Program-made: the position numbers and the translations under genes
Shown here: one piece after another, positions 9,186 through 17,392 of the stretch
Layout: each line of letters opens with the position of its first letter
How positions within the stretch are numbered: the first letter of the stretch is position 1
Origin: Clostridia bacterium
GTDB lineage: Bacteria > Bacillota > Clostridia > Christensenellales > CAG-1252
Reading direction: 5' to 3'
Assembly: GCA_024685775.1 (NCBI GenBank)
Contig: JAIKVL010000025.1
Location: 18,626-82,625 of the forward strand
Length of the DNA: 64,000 nt
The notes under the pieces: model-generated
Told to the model about the DNA's origin: nothing
What the model saw: the letters and a program-made list of their open reading frames with translations, nothing else
The model's database searches: none

Positions 9186-9227
9186 AAAAGAACAAGGCGC
9201 GGAAAAAGTTCCGCGCCTTGTTCTTTT
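9186..9227. terminator. Bidirectional terminator, 19-bp perfect stem
   Basis: A 19-base stem (9186-9204 with 9209-9227) closed by an AAAG tetraloop, with A-runs and T-runs at either end. It separates the C_GCAxxG_C_C gene (+) from the XRE gene (-) and should work in both directions. Confidence 0.88.
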
Positions 9228-9255
9228 AAGGAGGAGGTGCTTTCGGGAAAAGAGT

Positions 9256-9630
9256 TTACTTACTCTCTTTCAAGTCCGCCACTTTGTGCAAACTCTTCGC
9301 GAGTTGCTCGATCAAAACGGCGTCCTTTTCCGAAAGCGTGTAATAGGTCTTCTCTCCGTTCTTGCCGATAATGACGACGGTGTTCGGATCGAATTCCGTT
9401 TTGGGCTTCGGGATATATTCGATATCCGCGAGCAGTTTCTCCAAGCTGTACCCGGTCGCGTCGCAAATTTTACGGAGCGTGTCCAGTTGGATCTTGCGGC
9501 AGAAACCCGTGTCTTTGCTTTTCAGAAGTTCATAGATGTATTGACGGGAGTAGCCGACTTGACGGGAGAAAGCGGAAATCGAGAGTCCGCTTTCAACAAG
9601 AATTTGTTCAATTGCTTCACCAAGTTTCAT
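9256..9630 (-). CDS. XRE-family helix-turn-helix regulator
   Basis: 124 residues. An N-terminal Cro/C1-type HTH spans about residues 5-60 (GEAIEQILVESGLSISAFSRQVGYSRQYIYELL, then LRKICDATGYSLEKLL). A short C-terminal part (about residues 65-124) carries DPNTVVIIGKNGEKTYYTLSEKD followed by a helix and has no recognised domain; the last part could be a ligand-sensing or dimerisation module. Start ATG has an AGGTG ribosome binding site. It stands alone, divergent from hpt across a 380-base AT-rich gap containing two copies of a short palindrome near its own promoter, which fits autoregulation. Targets unknown. Confidence 0.82.
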   Translation of the reverse strand: MKLGEAIEQILVESGLSISAFSRQVGYSRQYIYELLKSKDTGFCRKIQLDTLRKICDATGYSLEKLLADIEYIPKPKTEFDPNTVVIIGKNGEKTYYTLSEKDAVLIEQLAKSLHKVADLKESK

Positions 9631-9652
9631 ATGCTTTTCACCTCAATATTAT

Positions 9653-9681
9653 TTTATCACGGACGTAAAACATTCTGTCAA
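9653..9681 (-). promoter_or_regulatory. Promoter of the XRE gene
   Basis: On the minus strand TTGACA (9681-9676) and GATAAA (9658-9653) are separated by 17 bases, about 30 bases before the ATG. Confidence 0.65.
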
Positions 9682-9685
9682 CTGA

Positions 9686-9730
9686 TTTTTGAAAAAAGTG
9701 TATACATATATATTACAATTTTTGAAAAAT
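9686..9730. promoter_or_regulatory. Paired palindromes upstream of the XRE promoter
   Basis: TTTTTGAAAAA occurs at 9686-9696 and again from 9719 (TTTTTGAAAAAT), with centres 33 bases (about three helical turns) apart, directly next to the XRE -35 box. Candidate operator pair. The rest of the 9631-10010 gap holds an 11-base inverted repeat around 9760-9793 (CTCTCA/TGAGAG) without a T-tract, a weak GC repeat near 9908-9938, and the hpt promoter; no gene was recognised. Confidence 0.35.
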
Positions 9731-9953
9731 CAATGATATGTAACAATGACATCCCATTTTTTTCTCTCATTTATTAAGAAAAGTGAGAGAAAATTAAGAG
9801 TAAACGGTTGTTTTTAAAAATCTTGTAAAGGGCAAAAGACGGATTGAGAGGGGCTTGAATCACTTTTCCAAAAGGGTTTTCCTTGCTTGTTGTCATCTTC
9901 GGATCGCCGCCGTCGCGCGTTTTTGATAAGGGACGGCGCAATCGTTTATTTAT

Positions 9954-9983
9954 TTGACAAAATTCGCGCGCGTGTACTATTAT
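9954..9983 (+). promoter_or_regulatory. Promoter of the hpt operon
   Basis: TTGACA at 9954-9959 and TATTAT at 9978-9983 with an 18-base spacer, followed by the ribosome binding site AGGAGGTG before the GTG start at 10011. Confidence 0.75.
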
Positions 9984-10010
9984 AAACAAGGTAATCGCAG
10001 GAGGTGCCTT

Positions 10011-10541
10011 GTGGAAAGGATCACGAAAACGCTGATTGAAGAAAAAGATCTGAAAAAGAGAGTCAAAGAGCTTGCCGAGCGCATTTCGAAAGACTATGCG
10101 GGCGAGGAAGTCACGCTGATCTGTATTTTGAGCGGTGCGTCGATTTTCTTTGCCGATCTCGTAAGGGAGCTCGATCTCACCGTTAAATTCGAGTTTATGT
10201 CCGTTTCGAGCTACGGCAGCGGAACGGTTTCGAGCGGGGAAGTCAAAATTTTGAAAGACGTCAATCACCCGATTGCCGGAAAGAACGTCATCATCGTCGA
10301 AGATATCATCGACAGCGGTTGCACGCTTTCCTTCTTAAAAAGAGTGCTCGAACAAAGGCAACCGAAATCCATTCGGGTTTGCACGATCCTCGATAAGCCG
10401 AGCCGCCGCAAGCTCGAATTCAAGGGAGATTACGTCGGCTTCGAGATCCCGGATGAGTTCGTCGTCGGCTATGGGCTGGATTTCGACGGTCGCTATCGCA
10501 ATTTGAAAGACGTTTGCGTTTTGGAATTAACGGAGGAATGA
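10011..10541 (+). CDS. hpt: Hypoxanthine phosphoribosyltransferase
   Basis: Purine salvage enzyme that converts hypoxanthine (and often guanine) plus PRPP to IMP or GMP. 176 residues from the GTG at 10011, chosen because AGGAGG precedes it by six bases and because the longer frame would start inside the promoter. The PRPP loop VIIVEDIIDSGCTL lies at about residues 93-106, SGASIFFADLVREL near residue 43, and the C-terminal FVVGYGLDFDGRYRNL is the HPRT signature. In Bacillota hpt is often next to tilS and ftsH; here it is separate and paired with a second phosphoribosyltransferase. Confidence 0.95.
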   Translation: MERITKTLIEEKDLKKRVKELAERISKDYAGEEVTLICILSGASIFFADLVRELDLTVKFEFMSVSSYGSGTVSSGEVKILKDVNHPIAGKNVIIVEDIIDSGCTLSFLKRVLEQRQPKSIRVCTILDKPSRRKLEFKGDYVGFEIPDEFVVGYGLDFDGRYRNLKDVCVLELTEE

Positions 10542-10542
10542 T

Positions 10543-11082
10543 ATGAAAGAGTTTTATGAGATCGAGATCGCGGGTTTGAAGAGAAATCTTCCGATCTGCA
10601 AAGCGGGCGAGAATTTGTATATCGGCGCGTTCGTTATGTTTTCGGACGTCGAATTAACCGTAAAAGCCGCGACGGCGCTTCTTGAAAAATGCCCCGCGTT
10701 CGACGTGATCCTGACGGCGGAATCCAAGGGAATCCCCCTCGCGTACGAAATGGCGAAGCAGGCGGGGACGAGTTACCTCGTCGCGAGAAAGGGTCCGAAA
10801 CTCTATATGAAAGATCCCGTGCGCGTGGAAGTCAAATCCATAACGACGGCGAAAATGCAGGAGCTCTATCTCGATAAGACCGAATTGAGCAGCCTTAAAG
10901 GAAAGCGCGTCTTGATCGTGGACGACGTCGTCTCGACCGGCGAATCCCTGAACGCTTTGGAGCAGCTTCTTTCCCACGCGGAAGGAAAGACGGTCGGGAA
11001 AGCCTTCGTCCTCGCGGAAGGCGACGCGGCGAAGAGAAAGGACGTCATTTTCCTGCAATACCTGCCGCTGTTCTTCGAATAA
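10543..11082 (+). CDS. Adenine-type phosphoribosyltransferase family protein
   Basis: 179 residues with the type I PRTase fold: VILTAESKGIPLAYEMA near residue 55 and the PRPP loop VLIVDDVVSTGESL near residues 124-137. Overall shape (AxSKGI segment, YLVARKGPKLYM) resembles the adenine/xanthine phosphoribosyltransferase group, but the C-terminus is short and the base specificity cannot be assigned. It starts one base after the hpt stop with GGAGGA as ribosome binding site, so both salvage enzymes come from one mRNA ending at the hairpin at 11095-11133. Confidence 0.85.
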   Translation: MKEFYEIEIAGLKRNLPICKAGENLYIGAFVMFSDVELTVKAATALLEKCPAFDVILTAESKGIPLAYEMAKQAGTSYLVARKGPKLYMKDPVRVEVKSITTAKMQELYLDKTELSSLKGKRVLIVDDVVSTGESLNALEQLLSHAEGKTVGKAFVLAEGDAAKRKDVIFLQYLPLFFE

Positions 11083-11094
11083 AATAACAGAAAG

Positions 11095-11133
11095 AAAAAG
11101 AGCGTTTTGCGAAAAGGCAAAACGCTCTTTTTT
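11095..11133. terminator. Bidirectional terminator between PRTase and glnN
   Basis: The arms AAAAAGAGCGTTTTGC and GCAAAACGCTCTTTTT flank a GAAAAG loop and run into six T on the plus strand. The complement also ends in a T-run, so it can end the glnN transcript as well. Confidence 0.88.
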
Positions 11134-11150
11134 CGTAGTCCGATAAACGC

Positions 11151-13244
11151 TCAGTTCACCGAGTATAACAGATCGTTATAAGTCGGGAAGCGCCAGAAGG
11201 ATGCGTCCACGATGATTTCGAGCGCGTCGATGATCTCGCGGGTCTTTTCCATCTCGGGAAGGACGTTGTCTTTCGAGTAGGTCGCTTTTTCAAGAGAAGA
11301 AAGTTTTTTCGCTTTGTCGGTCTCGTCGGTCAGTTTGTCGATGAGGTCGGCAAGTTTTTCATTCAGATCGGAAACCTTTTGCAAGGTCTTCTTTTCGAGC
11401 GCGGCGGATTGTTCGCCGAGGATCGCGGTCTTTTTCATGATGACGTCGCAAAGTTCGTTCTCGTAGGCTTCCGCGGCGGGGACGACGTTATGGCGCGCCA
11501 TTTCAAGCAGCGTCAAGGATTCGATCAAAACGGAGGTCGAATAGTTTTCGAGCAGGATCTCGTAGCGGGAGCGAAGCTCGGCTTCGGTAAAGACTTTGTG
11601 TTTTTCAAACAGCGCGATGTTCTCTTCGTGAACGAAATAGGGCAGAGCGTCCGCCGTCGTCCTGAGATTCAAAAGACCGCGGCGTTCCGCTTCTTCTTCC
11701 CATTCTTTGCTGTACCCGTCGCCGTTGAAGACGACGCGTTTATGCTTTACGATCTCGCGACGGATCAGATTATTGAGGTCGGCTTTGAAGTTCTCGCTGC
11801 CTTCGAGTTCGGTCGCGAATTCGTCCAGCGCGTCCGCGACGATCGTGTTCAGGACGATGTTCGGACCCGAGACCGAAAGGCTGCTGCCCGGCATACGAAA
11901 TTCGAATTTATTGCCCGTAAACGCAAAAGGACTCGTGCGGTTGCGATCGGTCGTCGCTTTCGGAATGCGCGGGAGGACGTCCGCGCCGATTTCGAGCTGC
12001 ACTTTTTTGCGCCCTTTATAGGTGACGCCTTGCTCGACCGCGCGCAAAACGTCGGTCAGTTCTTCGCCGAGGGAGACGCTGACGATGGCGGGCGGTGCTT
12101 CGTTTGCGCCGAGACGGTGATCGTTACTCGCGCTCGCTACGCTGATGCGGAGAAGATCTTGATGCTCGTCGACCGCTTTGATGACGGCGGTCAGGAAGAG
12201 CAGGAACTGCGCGTTTTCCGAGGGGGTCTCGCCCGGTTCGAAGAGGTTTACGCCCGTGTCGGACGAAAGGGACCAGTTATTGTGTTTTCCGCTTCCATTG
12301 ACCCCTTTGAAGGGCTTTTCGTGGAGCAGGCAGACGAGCCCGTGTTTTTCCGCGATCGCGCGCATAACGGACATCGTCAGTTGGTTATGATCGGTCGCGC
12401 GGTTCGCGCCCGTAAAGAGCGGAGCGAGTTCGTGCTGCGAGGGCGCGGCTTCGTTATGCTTGGTCTTGGCGAGGACGCCGAGTTTCCAAAGTTCTTTATC
12501 GAGATCGGACATAAAGCTCATCACGCGCGGTTTGATCGCTCCGAAATAGTGATCGTGAAGCTCTTGCCCCTTGGTCGGCGGCGCGCCGAAAAGCGTCCTG
12601 CCGCAGGTGATGAGATCGGGGCGTTTCAGATAAAGATTTTTATCGATCAGGAAGTATTCCTGCTCCGCGCCTACGGTCGGAGTCGCGGAACTGCCGCTTG
12701 CGTTTCCGAAAAGGGAGAGGATCCTCGCCGCTTGCTTGCCGATGGCTTGGATCGAGCGGAGAAGGGGGGTCTTTTTGTCCAAGGCCTCGCCCGAATAGGA
12801 GCAGAAGACGCTCGGGATATAAAGAGTCCCGTCCTTGACGAACGCATAGGAAGAGGGATCCCACGCCGTGTAGCCGCGCGCCTCGAAGGTGCTGCGAAGA
12901 CCGCCGTTCGGGAGACTGCTCGCGTCCGGTTCGCCGTAAGAAAGCTCTTTGCCGGAGAATTCCATAATGACTTCTTCGCCGCCTTTGACGGGAGAAATGA
13001 AGCTGTCGTGCTTCTCGGCGGTAATGTTCGTCATAGGTTGGAACCAATGCGTGTAGTGGGTCGCGCCGTGCTCGGTCGCCCAATCTTTCATTTTTTCCGC
13101 CACCACGCTCGCCACGTCGCCTTGGAGCCTCGCGCCGCTTGCGGCGGTCGCTTTCAGAGAATCGTAGACGTCTTTGGGGAGGCGGGCGCGCATTTCGTCG
13201 TCGCCGAACACCGCGTTTCCGAAAATCTCGGGGATCTTTTCCAT
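11151..13244 (-). CDS. glnN: Glutamine synthetase, type III
   Basis: Makes glutamine from glutamate, ammonia and ATP. 697 residues, the size of GS type III (dodecamer of about 75-kDa subunits) rather than type I. Catalytic signatures seen: GAEQEYFLID near residue 195, KHNEAAPSQHELAP near 261, NGSGKHNNWS near 315, and a glutamate/ATP-site segment around EFRMPGSS. The ATG at 13244 was chosen over an earlier in-frame start at 13325 because it follows AAGGAGGAAGT and because the earlier one lies inside asnA. It is downstream of asnA with a 26-base gap, so one mRNA probably carries both ammonia-fixing ligases. No GlnR-type palindrome was recognised upstream. Confidence 0.96.
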   Translation of the reverse strand: MEKIPEIFGNAVFGDDEMRARLPKDVYDSLKATAASGARLQGDVASVVAEKMKDWATEHGATHYTHWFQPMTNITAEKHDSFISPVKGGEEVIMEFSGKELSYGEPDASSLPNGGLRSTFEARGYTAWDPSSYAFVKDGTLYIPSVFCSYSGEALDKKTPLLRSIQAIGKQAARILSLFGNASGSSATPTVGAEQEYFLIDKNLYLKRPDLITCGRTLFGAPPTKGQELHDHYFGAIKPRVMSFMSDLDKELWKLGVLAKTKHNEAAPSQHELAPLFTGANRATDHNQLTMSVMRAIAEKHGLVCLLHEKPFKGVNGSGKHNNWSLSSDTGVNLFEPGETPSENAQFLLFLTAVIKAVDEHQDLLRISVASASNDHRLGANEAPPAIVSVSLGEELTDVLRAVEQGVTYKGRKKVQLEIGADVLPRIPKATTDRNRTSPFAFTGNKFEFRMPGSSLSVSGPNIVLNTIVADALDEFATELEGSENFKADLNNLIRREIVKHKRVVFNGDGYSKEWEEEAERRGLLNLRTTADALPYFVHEENIALFEKHKVFTEAELRSRYEILLENYSTSVLIESLTLLEMARHNVVPAAEAYENELCDVIMKKTAILGEQSAALEKKTLQKVSDLNEKLADLIDKLTDETDKAKKLSSLEKATYSKDNVLPEMEKTREIIDALEIIVDASFWRFPTYNDLLYSVN

Positions 13245-13270
13245 ACTTCCTCCTTGGGTTGAAGAAATTC

Positions 13271-14278
13271 TTATAAGATAACTATGCCGTTCTTCTTCGC
13301 CTGCGTTAACGTGTCGTCGTCCCACAGGGAAACCTGAACTTCGCCGATATGCGCTTTTTCGAGAAGGAGCATCGAAAGGCGCGATTGTCCGATCCCGCCG
13401 CCCATCGTCAGCGGAAGTTCGCCCGACAGCACGGCTTTATGGAAGGGAAGGTTGCGGCGATTATCCGCGCCCGCCTTTCTGAGCTGTTCGTCCATGCTCT
13501 TTTCGTCCACGCGAATGCCCATCGAAGAGACTTCGAAGGCTTTTCCGAGGACTTCGTTGTAAAAGAGGATATCGCCGTTCAGCGCCCAATCGTCGTAATC
13601 CGGGGCGCGACCGTCGTGTTTCTCGCCGCTCTTCAATTTGTCGCCGATCTGCATGACGAACGCCGTCTTGTATTCGGCGAGGAAGGCGTCCTCTCTCTCT
13701 TTCGGCGAAAAGTCGGGATAAAGGTCTTCGAGTTGCTGGGTCGTAACGAAAGCGACTTCGCGGCAGAGCTTGGTTTTGAGCGAAGGATATTTCGCGTTCA
13801 TGATCTCTTTCGTGTCCGCAATGGCGGCGACGATCTTGCGGACTTCGTTTTTCAGGAAGGTCTCGTTGCGATCTTCGCGGGAGATGACCTTTTCCCAGTC
13901 CCATTGATCGACGTAGATCGAGTGAAGGTTATCCATTTCCTCGTCGCGACGGATTGCGTTCATATCGGTGTAAAGTCCCTGTCCGACGGGGAATCCGTAT
14001 TTTTTCAAAGCTTGGCGCTTCCATTTCGCGAGGGAATGGACGATATGCGCTTCGTTTCCCGTCTCCTTGATATCGAAATTGACGGCGCGCTCGACGCCGT
14101 TCAGATCGTCGTTCAATCCCGTTTTCGGATCGACGAAGAGGGGCGCGGAAACGCGGATCAGGTTCAGGCTTGCGGAAAGCTTGTCTTCGAACGCGCGCTT
14201 TAAGACGCCGATCGCGACCTGCGTGTCGTACACGCCGAGAATGCTTTTGTAGTTTTCGGGAAGATAGAATTTGCTCAT
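13271..14278 (-). CDS. asnA: Aspartate--ammonia ligase (asparagine synthetase A)
   Basis: Class II aaRS-related enzyme that makes asparagine from aspartate, ammonia and ATP. 335 residues, full length. Seen: the N-terminal YKSILGVYDTQVAIGVLKRAFEDKL, the central GQGLYTDMNAIRRDE and YVDQWDWE, a motif-2-like region, and the C-terminal GGGIGQSRLSMLLLEKAHIGEVQVS. First gene of the asnA-glnN operon; both use free ammonia, so the operon looks like an ammonia-assimilation unit. A TATAAT -10 box lies 22 bases before the start. The divergent gene nadE encodes another ammonia-dependent ligase. Confidence 0.97.
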   Translation of the reverse strand: MSKFYLPENYKSILGVYDTQVAIGVLKRAFEDKLSASLNLIRVSAPLFVDPKTGLNDDLNGVERAVNFDIKETGNEAHIVHSLAKWKRQALKKYGFPVGQGLYTDMNAIRRDEEMDNLHSIYVDQWDWEKVISREDRNETFLKNEVRKIVAAIADTKEIMNAKYPSLKTKLCREVAFVTTQQLEDLYPDFSPKEREDAFLAEYKTAFVMQIGDKLKSGEKHDGRAPDYDDWALNGDILFYNEVLGKAFEVSSMGIRVDEKSMDEQLRKAGADNRRNLPFHKAVLSGELPLTMGGGIGQSRLSMLLLEKAHIGEVQVSLWDDDTLTQAKKNGIVIL

Positions 14279-14410
14279 AAATCAAGTACCTCGTTTTCTA
14301 TTATAATAAATTTTATTGAGCAATTACAACAAAATCGAGTCGTTTTGGTTTTTATCGTCGTTTTAATCGTGTTATACTATCCTTAAACCGATTTTAACGG
14401 AGGAAAAAAG
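14279..14410. promoter_or_regulatory. Divergent asnA / nadE promoter region
   Basis: AT-rich 132-base gap. On the minus strand TATAAT (14305-14300) serves asnA; on the plus strand TATACT (14373-14378) serves nadE with ribosome binding site CGGAGGA. The -35 elements are weak on both sides (no good TTGACA at proper spacing), which suggests that an activator may be needed. No T-box or known riboswitch fits in the space. Confidence 0.5.
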
Positions 14411-15142
14411 ATGAGAAACTGGCAAGAAGAAAAGGAAAAAAGAGTCGAATTCATTCGTGAAATGCTGAAAAAGAGCGGCGCGAAAGGCGTGATTTTCGGA
14501 AACAGCGGCGGGAAGGACAGCGCGCTCGTTGCCGCCCTTTGTTCGTCCGCCACGGAGAACGTCCTCGGCGTGATGATGCCCTGCTCGTCCAAACGCAATT
14601 TCGGAGAGGACCTCGAAGACGCGAAGAAGGTCGCGGAGAAGTACGGCGTCCCTTGCCTGACGGTCGATCTGACGAAAGTCAGAGAAACCTTGATCGCATC
14701 CCTCGGCATTCCTCTCGAAAAGAATGCGGCGCTCGCGAATATCGCGCCTCGCCTTCGCATGACGACCTTGTACGCCATCGGCGCGGAGAAAGGCTACCTC
14801 GTGGCGGGAACGGGCAACGCGAGCGAACGTTATATGGGCTATTTCACCAAGTACGGCGACGGCGCTTGCGATTTCAATCCGATTGCCGATCTGACCGCGA
14901 GCGAGATCTTCGAATTCCTCGCTTTCCTCGGCGCGCCCGAACACGTCGTCAAGAAAGCGCCCTCCGCGGGGCTTTTCGAAGGGCAGACGGATGAAAAAGA
15001 AATGGGCGTCACCTATAAGGAGATCGACGCATATCTCGCGGGAGAACCCGTTTCGGCGGAAGCGGAAGCGATCATCAAACGCTATCACGCCGCGTCGCTT
15101 CACAAGATGACGATGCCCGCCGTTTTCGAGGATAAAAAATAA
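14411..15142 (+). CDS. nadE: Ammonia-dependent NAD(+) synthetase
   Basis: Amidates nicotinic acid adenine dinucleotide to NAD+. 243 residues, with no glutaminase domain, so ammonia-dependent. PP-loop SGGKDS near residues 32-37; the family segments NIAPRLRMTTLYAIG, AGTGNASERYMGYFTKYGDG and FNPIADLTASEI are intact, as is the C-terminal PSAGLFEGQTDE active-site loop. It starts the two-gene nadE-trmL unit. Confidence 0.96.
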   Translation: MRNWQEEKEKRVEFIREMLKKSGAKGVIFGNSGGKDSALVAALCSSATENVLGVMMPCSSKRNFGEDLEDAKKVAEKYGVPCLTVDLTKVRETLIASLGIPLEKNAALANIAPRLRMTTLYAIGAEKGYLVAGTGNASERYMGYFTKYGDGACDFNPIADLTASEIFEFLAFLGAPEHVVKKAPSAGLFEGQTDEKEMGVTYKEIDAYLAGEPVSAEAEAIIKRYHAASLHKMTMPAVFEDKK

Positions 15143-15143
15143 T

Positions 15144-15641
15144 ATGTTCAACGTCGTCTTGATCGAACCCGAAATCCCCCAAAACACGGGCAATATCGCC
15201 AGAACCTGCGCCGCCACGAACAGCGTCCTTCACTTGATTGAGCCGCTCGGCTTTTCGATCGACGAAAAGTCCGTTCGGCGCGCGGGGCTTGACTATTGGG
15301 ACAAAGTCACCGTCAAGGTCTATCCCTCGCTCGCAGATTTTTACGAGAAGAACGAAAGCGCGGTTAAGGCGGGCGCGGAAATGTACTACGCGTCCACCAA
15401 GGCGGCGAAGGTCTATTCGGACGTTTCCTATAAGGACGGCGATTTCATCCTGTTCGGCAAAGAAACGAAAGGGATCGACGAAGCGATTCTTAAAAAGAAT
15501 TACGACAAAACCGTCCGCATCCCGATGTGGGGAGAGCTTCGCTCTCTGAACCTCTCGAACAGCGTCGCGATCGTCCTTTACGAGGCGCTTCGCCAAAACG
15601 GATTCGAAGACTTTACTTTGAAAGGAAAACTGCGCTCGTAA
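15144..15641 (+). CDS. trmL: tRNA (cytidine(34)-2'-O)-methyltransferase TrmL
   Basis: SPOUT (trefoil knot) methyltransferase for the wobble ribose of tRNA-Leu. 165 residues. Seen: the N-terminal LIEPEIPQNTGNIARTCAAT, LHLIEPLGF, the knot loop ILFGKETKGID and the C-terminal IPMWGELRSLNLSNSVAIVLYEALRQ. The motif order and length match TrmL (YibK). The gene begins one base after the nadE stop. Confidence 0.95.
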   Translation: MFNVVLIEPEIPQNTGNIARTCAATNSVLHLIEPLGFSIDEKSVRRAGLDYWDKVTVKVYPSLADFYEKNESAVKAGAEMYYASTKAAKVYSDVSYKDGDFILFGKETKGIDEAILKKNYDKTVRIPMWGELRSLNLSNSVAIVLYEALRQNGFEDFTLKGKLRS

Positions 15642-15686
15642 CGCTCGCGTTTTGCGTCGAAAAGACAAAATATTTTCGTTAACTTA

Positions 15687-15715
15687 TTGAAAACGCAACG
15701 CGGTTATGCTATAAT
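15687..15715 (+). promoter_or_regulatory. Ferredoxin promoter, extended -10
   Basis: TTGAAA at 15687-15692 and TATAAT at 15710-15715 with a 17-base spacer, plus TGC directly before the -10 (extended -10). A strong promoter. Confidence 0.85.
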
Positions 15716-15767
15716 AAACGGAGAACCCGATAAGGGTGCGATTATTTGTAAAAAGGAGAATAAAACT

Positions 15768-15938
15768 ATGCCCAGACTTATCAGTGACGAATGTATTATG
15801 TGCGGTGCTTGCAGCGCGACCTGCCCGGTCGGCGCGATTTCGGAAGGAGACGGAAAGTACGCCGTCGATAAAGATCAATGCATCGATTGCGGCGCTTGCG
15901 AAGGCGGTTGCCCGGTCGGCGCGATCTCGGAGGAATAA
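15768..15938 (+). CDS. 2[4Fe-4S] ferredoxin
   Basis: 56-residue clostridial-type ferredoxin with two CxxCxxCxxxCP clusters (CIMCGACSATCP, CIDCGACEGGCP), low-potential electron carrier for fermentative redox enzymes. The ATG at 15768 is chosen because AAAAGGAGA precedes it by seven bases and the protein then begins MPRLISDEC, normal for the family; the longer in-frame extension overlaps the promoter. Monocistronic: its own strong promoter in front and a UUCG-loop terminator behind. Confidence 0.96.
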   Translation: MPRLISDECIMCGACSATCPVGAISEGDGKYAVDKDQCIDCGACEGGCPVGAISEE

Positions 15939-15948
15939 AAGCGTTTTG

Positions 15949-15974
15949 CCACCGGCGTTCGCGCCGGTGGTTTT
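15949..15974 (+). terminator. Terminator after ferredoxin, UUCG tetraloop
   Basis: Nine-base stem CCACCGGCG/CGCCGGTGG closed by TTCG and followed by TTTT. Confidence 0.88.
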
Positions 15975-16082
15975 CCCGCGAGGGGGTCTTGCGGGATCGT
16001 TTCGAAATCCGTATTTTTGCGCCTGCGTTTTTCGTCGCGGGCGTTTTATTCGATAAAAGCGCGTTCGCTTGAAGGAGAATTT

Positions 16083-17381
16083 ATGCAGATCAACACAGCG
16101 TTATTCGAGAGAGGAGACACGATCGGCGTGGCGGTTTCCGGCGGAAGGGACAGTATGAGCCTTCTGCATTATTTGAACGACGCCAAAAACAGCTTGATGA
16201 TCAACGTCGTCGCGATCCACGTCGAGCACGGAATCCGCGGCAAAGAAAGCGCGGACGATCAAGCCTTCGTCCTCGATTTCTGCGAAAAGCACGATATCCC
16301 CGTCTGTTCCACGCAGGTGGACGTCCCTTCTTATGCGAAAGAGCATTTGATCGGCTTGGAGCAAGCCGCGCGCGAACTCAGATATCAATATTTCGACGAG
16401 CTTTTGAAAAAAGGCGTCGTCACCAAAATCGCGACCGCCCACCAGTTGGACGATCAATGCGAAACCGTCCTTATGCGTATCTTCCGCGGAACGGGCATCA
16501 AGGGTCTCGAAGGGATCCCGAGCGCGAGAAGCGGGAAGTATATCCGCCCGATGCTCTCTTTGAGCCGCGCGGAAATCAGCGAGTACGCCGAGGCAAACGC
16601 CGTCCCCCACGTCGAGGACAGCACGAACTATAACTTGGAATACACTCGGAACTTTATCCGTCACGAGGTTTTCCCCGTCGTCGAAAAAATGTTTCCGCAA
16701 TACAGAAAGAGCATCGAGAGATTGACCGGAGCGGCGAAGGAAGCCGTCTCGTTTATGGACAGCGTCGCCGTGCCGTACGAGGTGGACGACAAATCGAGGA
16801 TCGTCTTCTCGATCGACGCTTTGAATTCGGCGCATCCCGCGCTCGTCCGCCACAGCATCCGAAAGGCGATGATCGAGCAGGGCTTCGCTTTGGATTTCGA
16901 GCAATGTAACCTTTTGGACGTCCTGTCTCTCCTCAATAAAGAGACCGGAAAAGAAGTCAGCCTGTCGCAGGGGCTCATCGCTTTGAAAGCGCCCGGGCAT
17001 CTCGTCATTATGCGCGCGGTCGAGTCGGAGCCGTACGAGATCCCCTTTGAGAAAGGCGAGACCCTTCTTCCCGACGGGCGCAAACTCGTGATCGACGATT
17101 ATCGCGGCGTCGGTTTGCGCTTCGATCCGAAAAAGATCCCCGCCGGCGCGGTCATCCGCAATCGCCGCGAGGGCGACGTCTTTACGACGTTCGGCGGCTT
17201 CACCAAGACGCTCGGCAATTATCTTACGAATATCAAATATCCGAACCGCGACCGCGCCGATCTGCCTTTGATCGCCTGCGGAAAAGAGGTCTACGTGATC
17301 TGCGGCGTGGAGATTTCCCAAAAAGTCAAGGTAGACGAAAACACTGAGGACGTTTATACCGTTAAAATCATCGGGGGGTGA
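16083..17381 (+). CDS. tilS: tRNA(Ile)-lysidine synthase
   Basis: Adds lysine to C34 of the AUA-decoding tRNA-Ile, essential in most bacteria. 432 residues from the ATG at 16083, which has GAAGGAGAA seven bases before it. PP-loop ATPase motif SGGRDS near residues 18-23, the family segment HVEHGIRGKESADDQAF, ATAHQLDDQCETVLMRIFRGTGIKGLEGIP near residue 119, and a C-terminal tRNA-binding domain ending in a segment like YPNRDRADLPLIACG. It heads the tilS-cca-rmuC run. Confidence 0.96.
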   Translation: MQINTALFERGDTIGVAVSGGRDSMSLLHYLNDAKNSLMINVVAIHVEHGIRGKESADDQAFVLDFCEKHDIPVCSTQVDVPSYAKEHLIGLEQAARELRYQYFDELLKKGVVTKIATAHQLDDQCETVLMRIFRGTGIKGLEGIPSARSGKYIRPMLSLSRAEISEYAEANAVPHVEDSTNYNLEYTRNFIRHEVFPVVEKMFPQYRKSIERLTGAAKEAVSFMDSVAVPYEVDDKSRIVFSIDALNSAHPALVRHSIRKAMIEQGFALDFEQCNLLDVLSLLNKETGKEVSLSQGLIALKAPGHLVIMRAVESEPYEIPFEKGETLLPDGRKLVIDDYRGVGLRFDPKKIPAGAVIRNRREGDVFTTFGGFTKTLGNYLTNIKYPNRDRADLPLIACGKEVYVICGVEISQKVKVDENTEDVYTVKIIGG

Positions 17382-17392
17382 TTTTCCCCGAT
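17370..17392 (+). promoter_or_regulatory. Hairpin covering the cca ribosome binding site and start
   Basis: ATCGGGG (17370-17376) pairs with CCCCGAT (17386-17392). The left arm holds the G-rich Shine-Dalgarno, the loop the tilS stop codon, and the right arm the first two bases of the cca ATG. Ribosomes finishing tilS would melt it, so cca translation is probably coupled to tilS. Confidence 0.45.

Noticed and set aside
9774..10268. Minus-strand 164-codon frame over the hpt 5' region
   Set aside because: Covers the hpt promoter and gene start in antisense; no ribosome binding site or family match.
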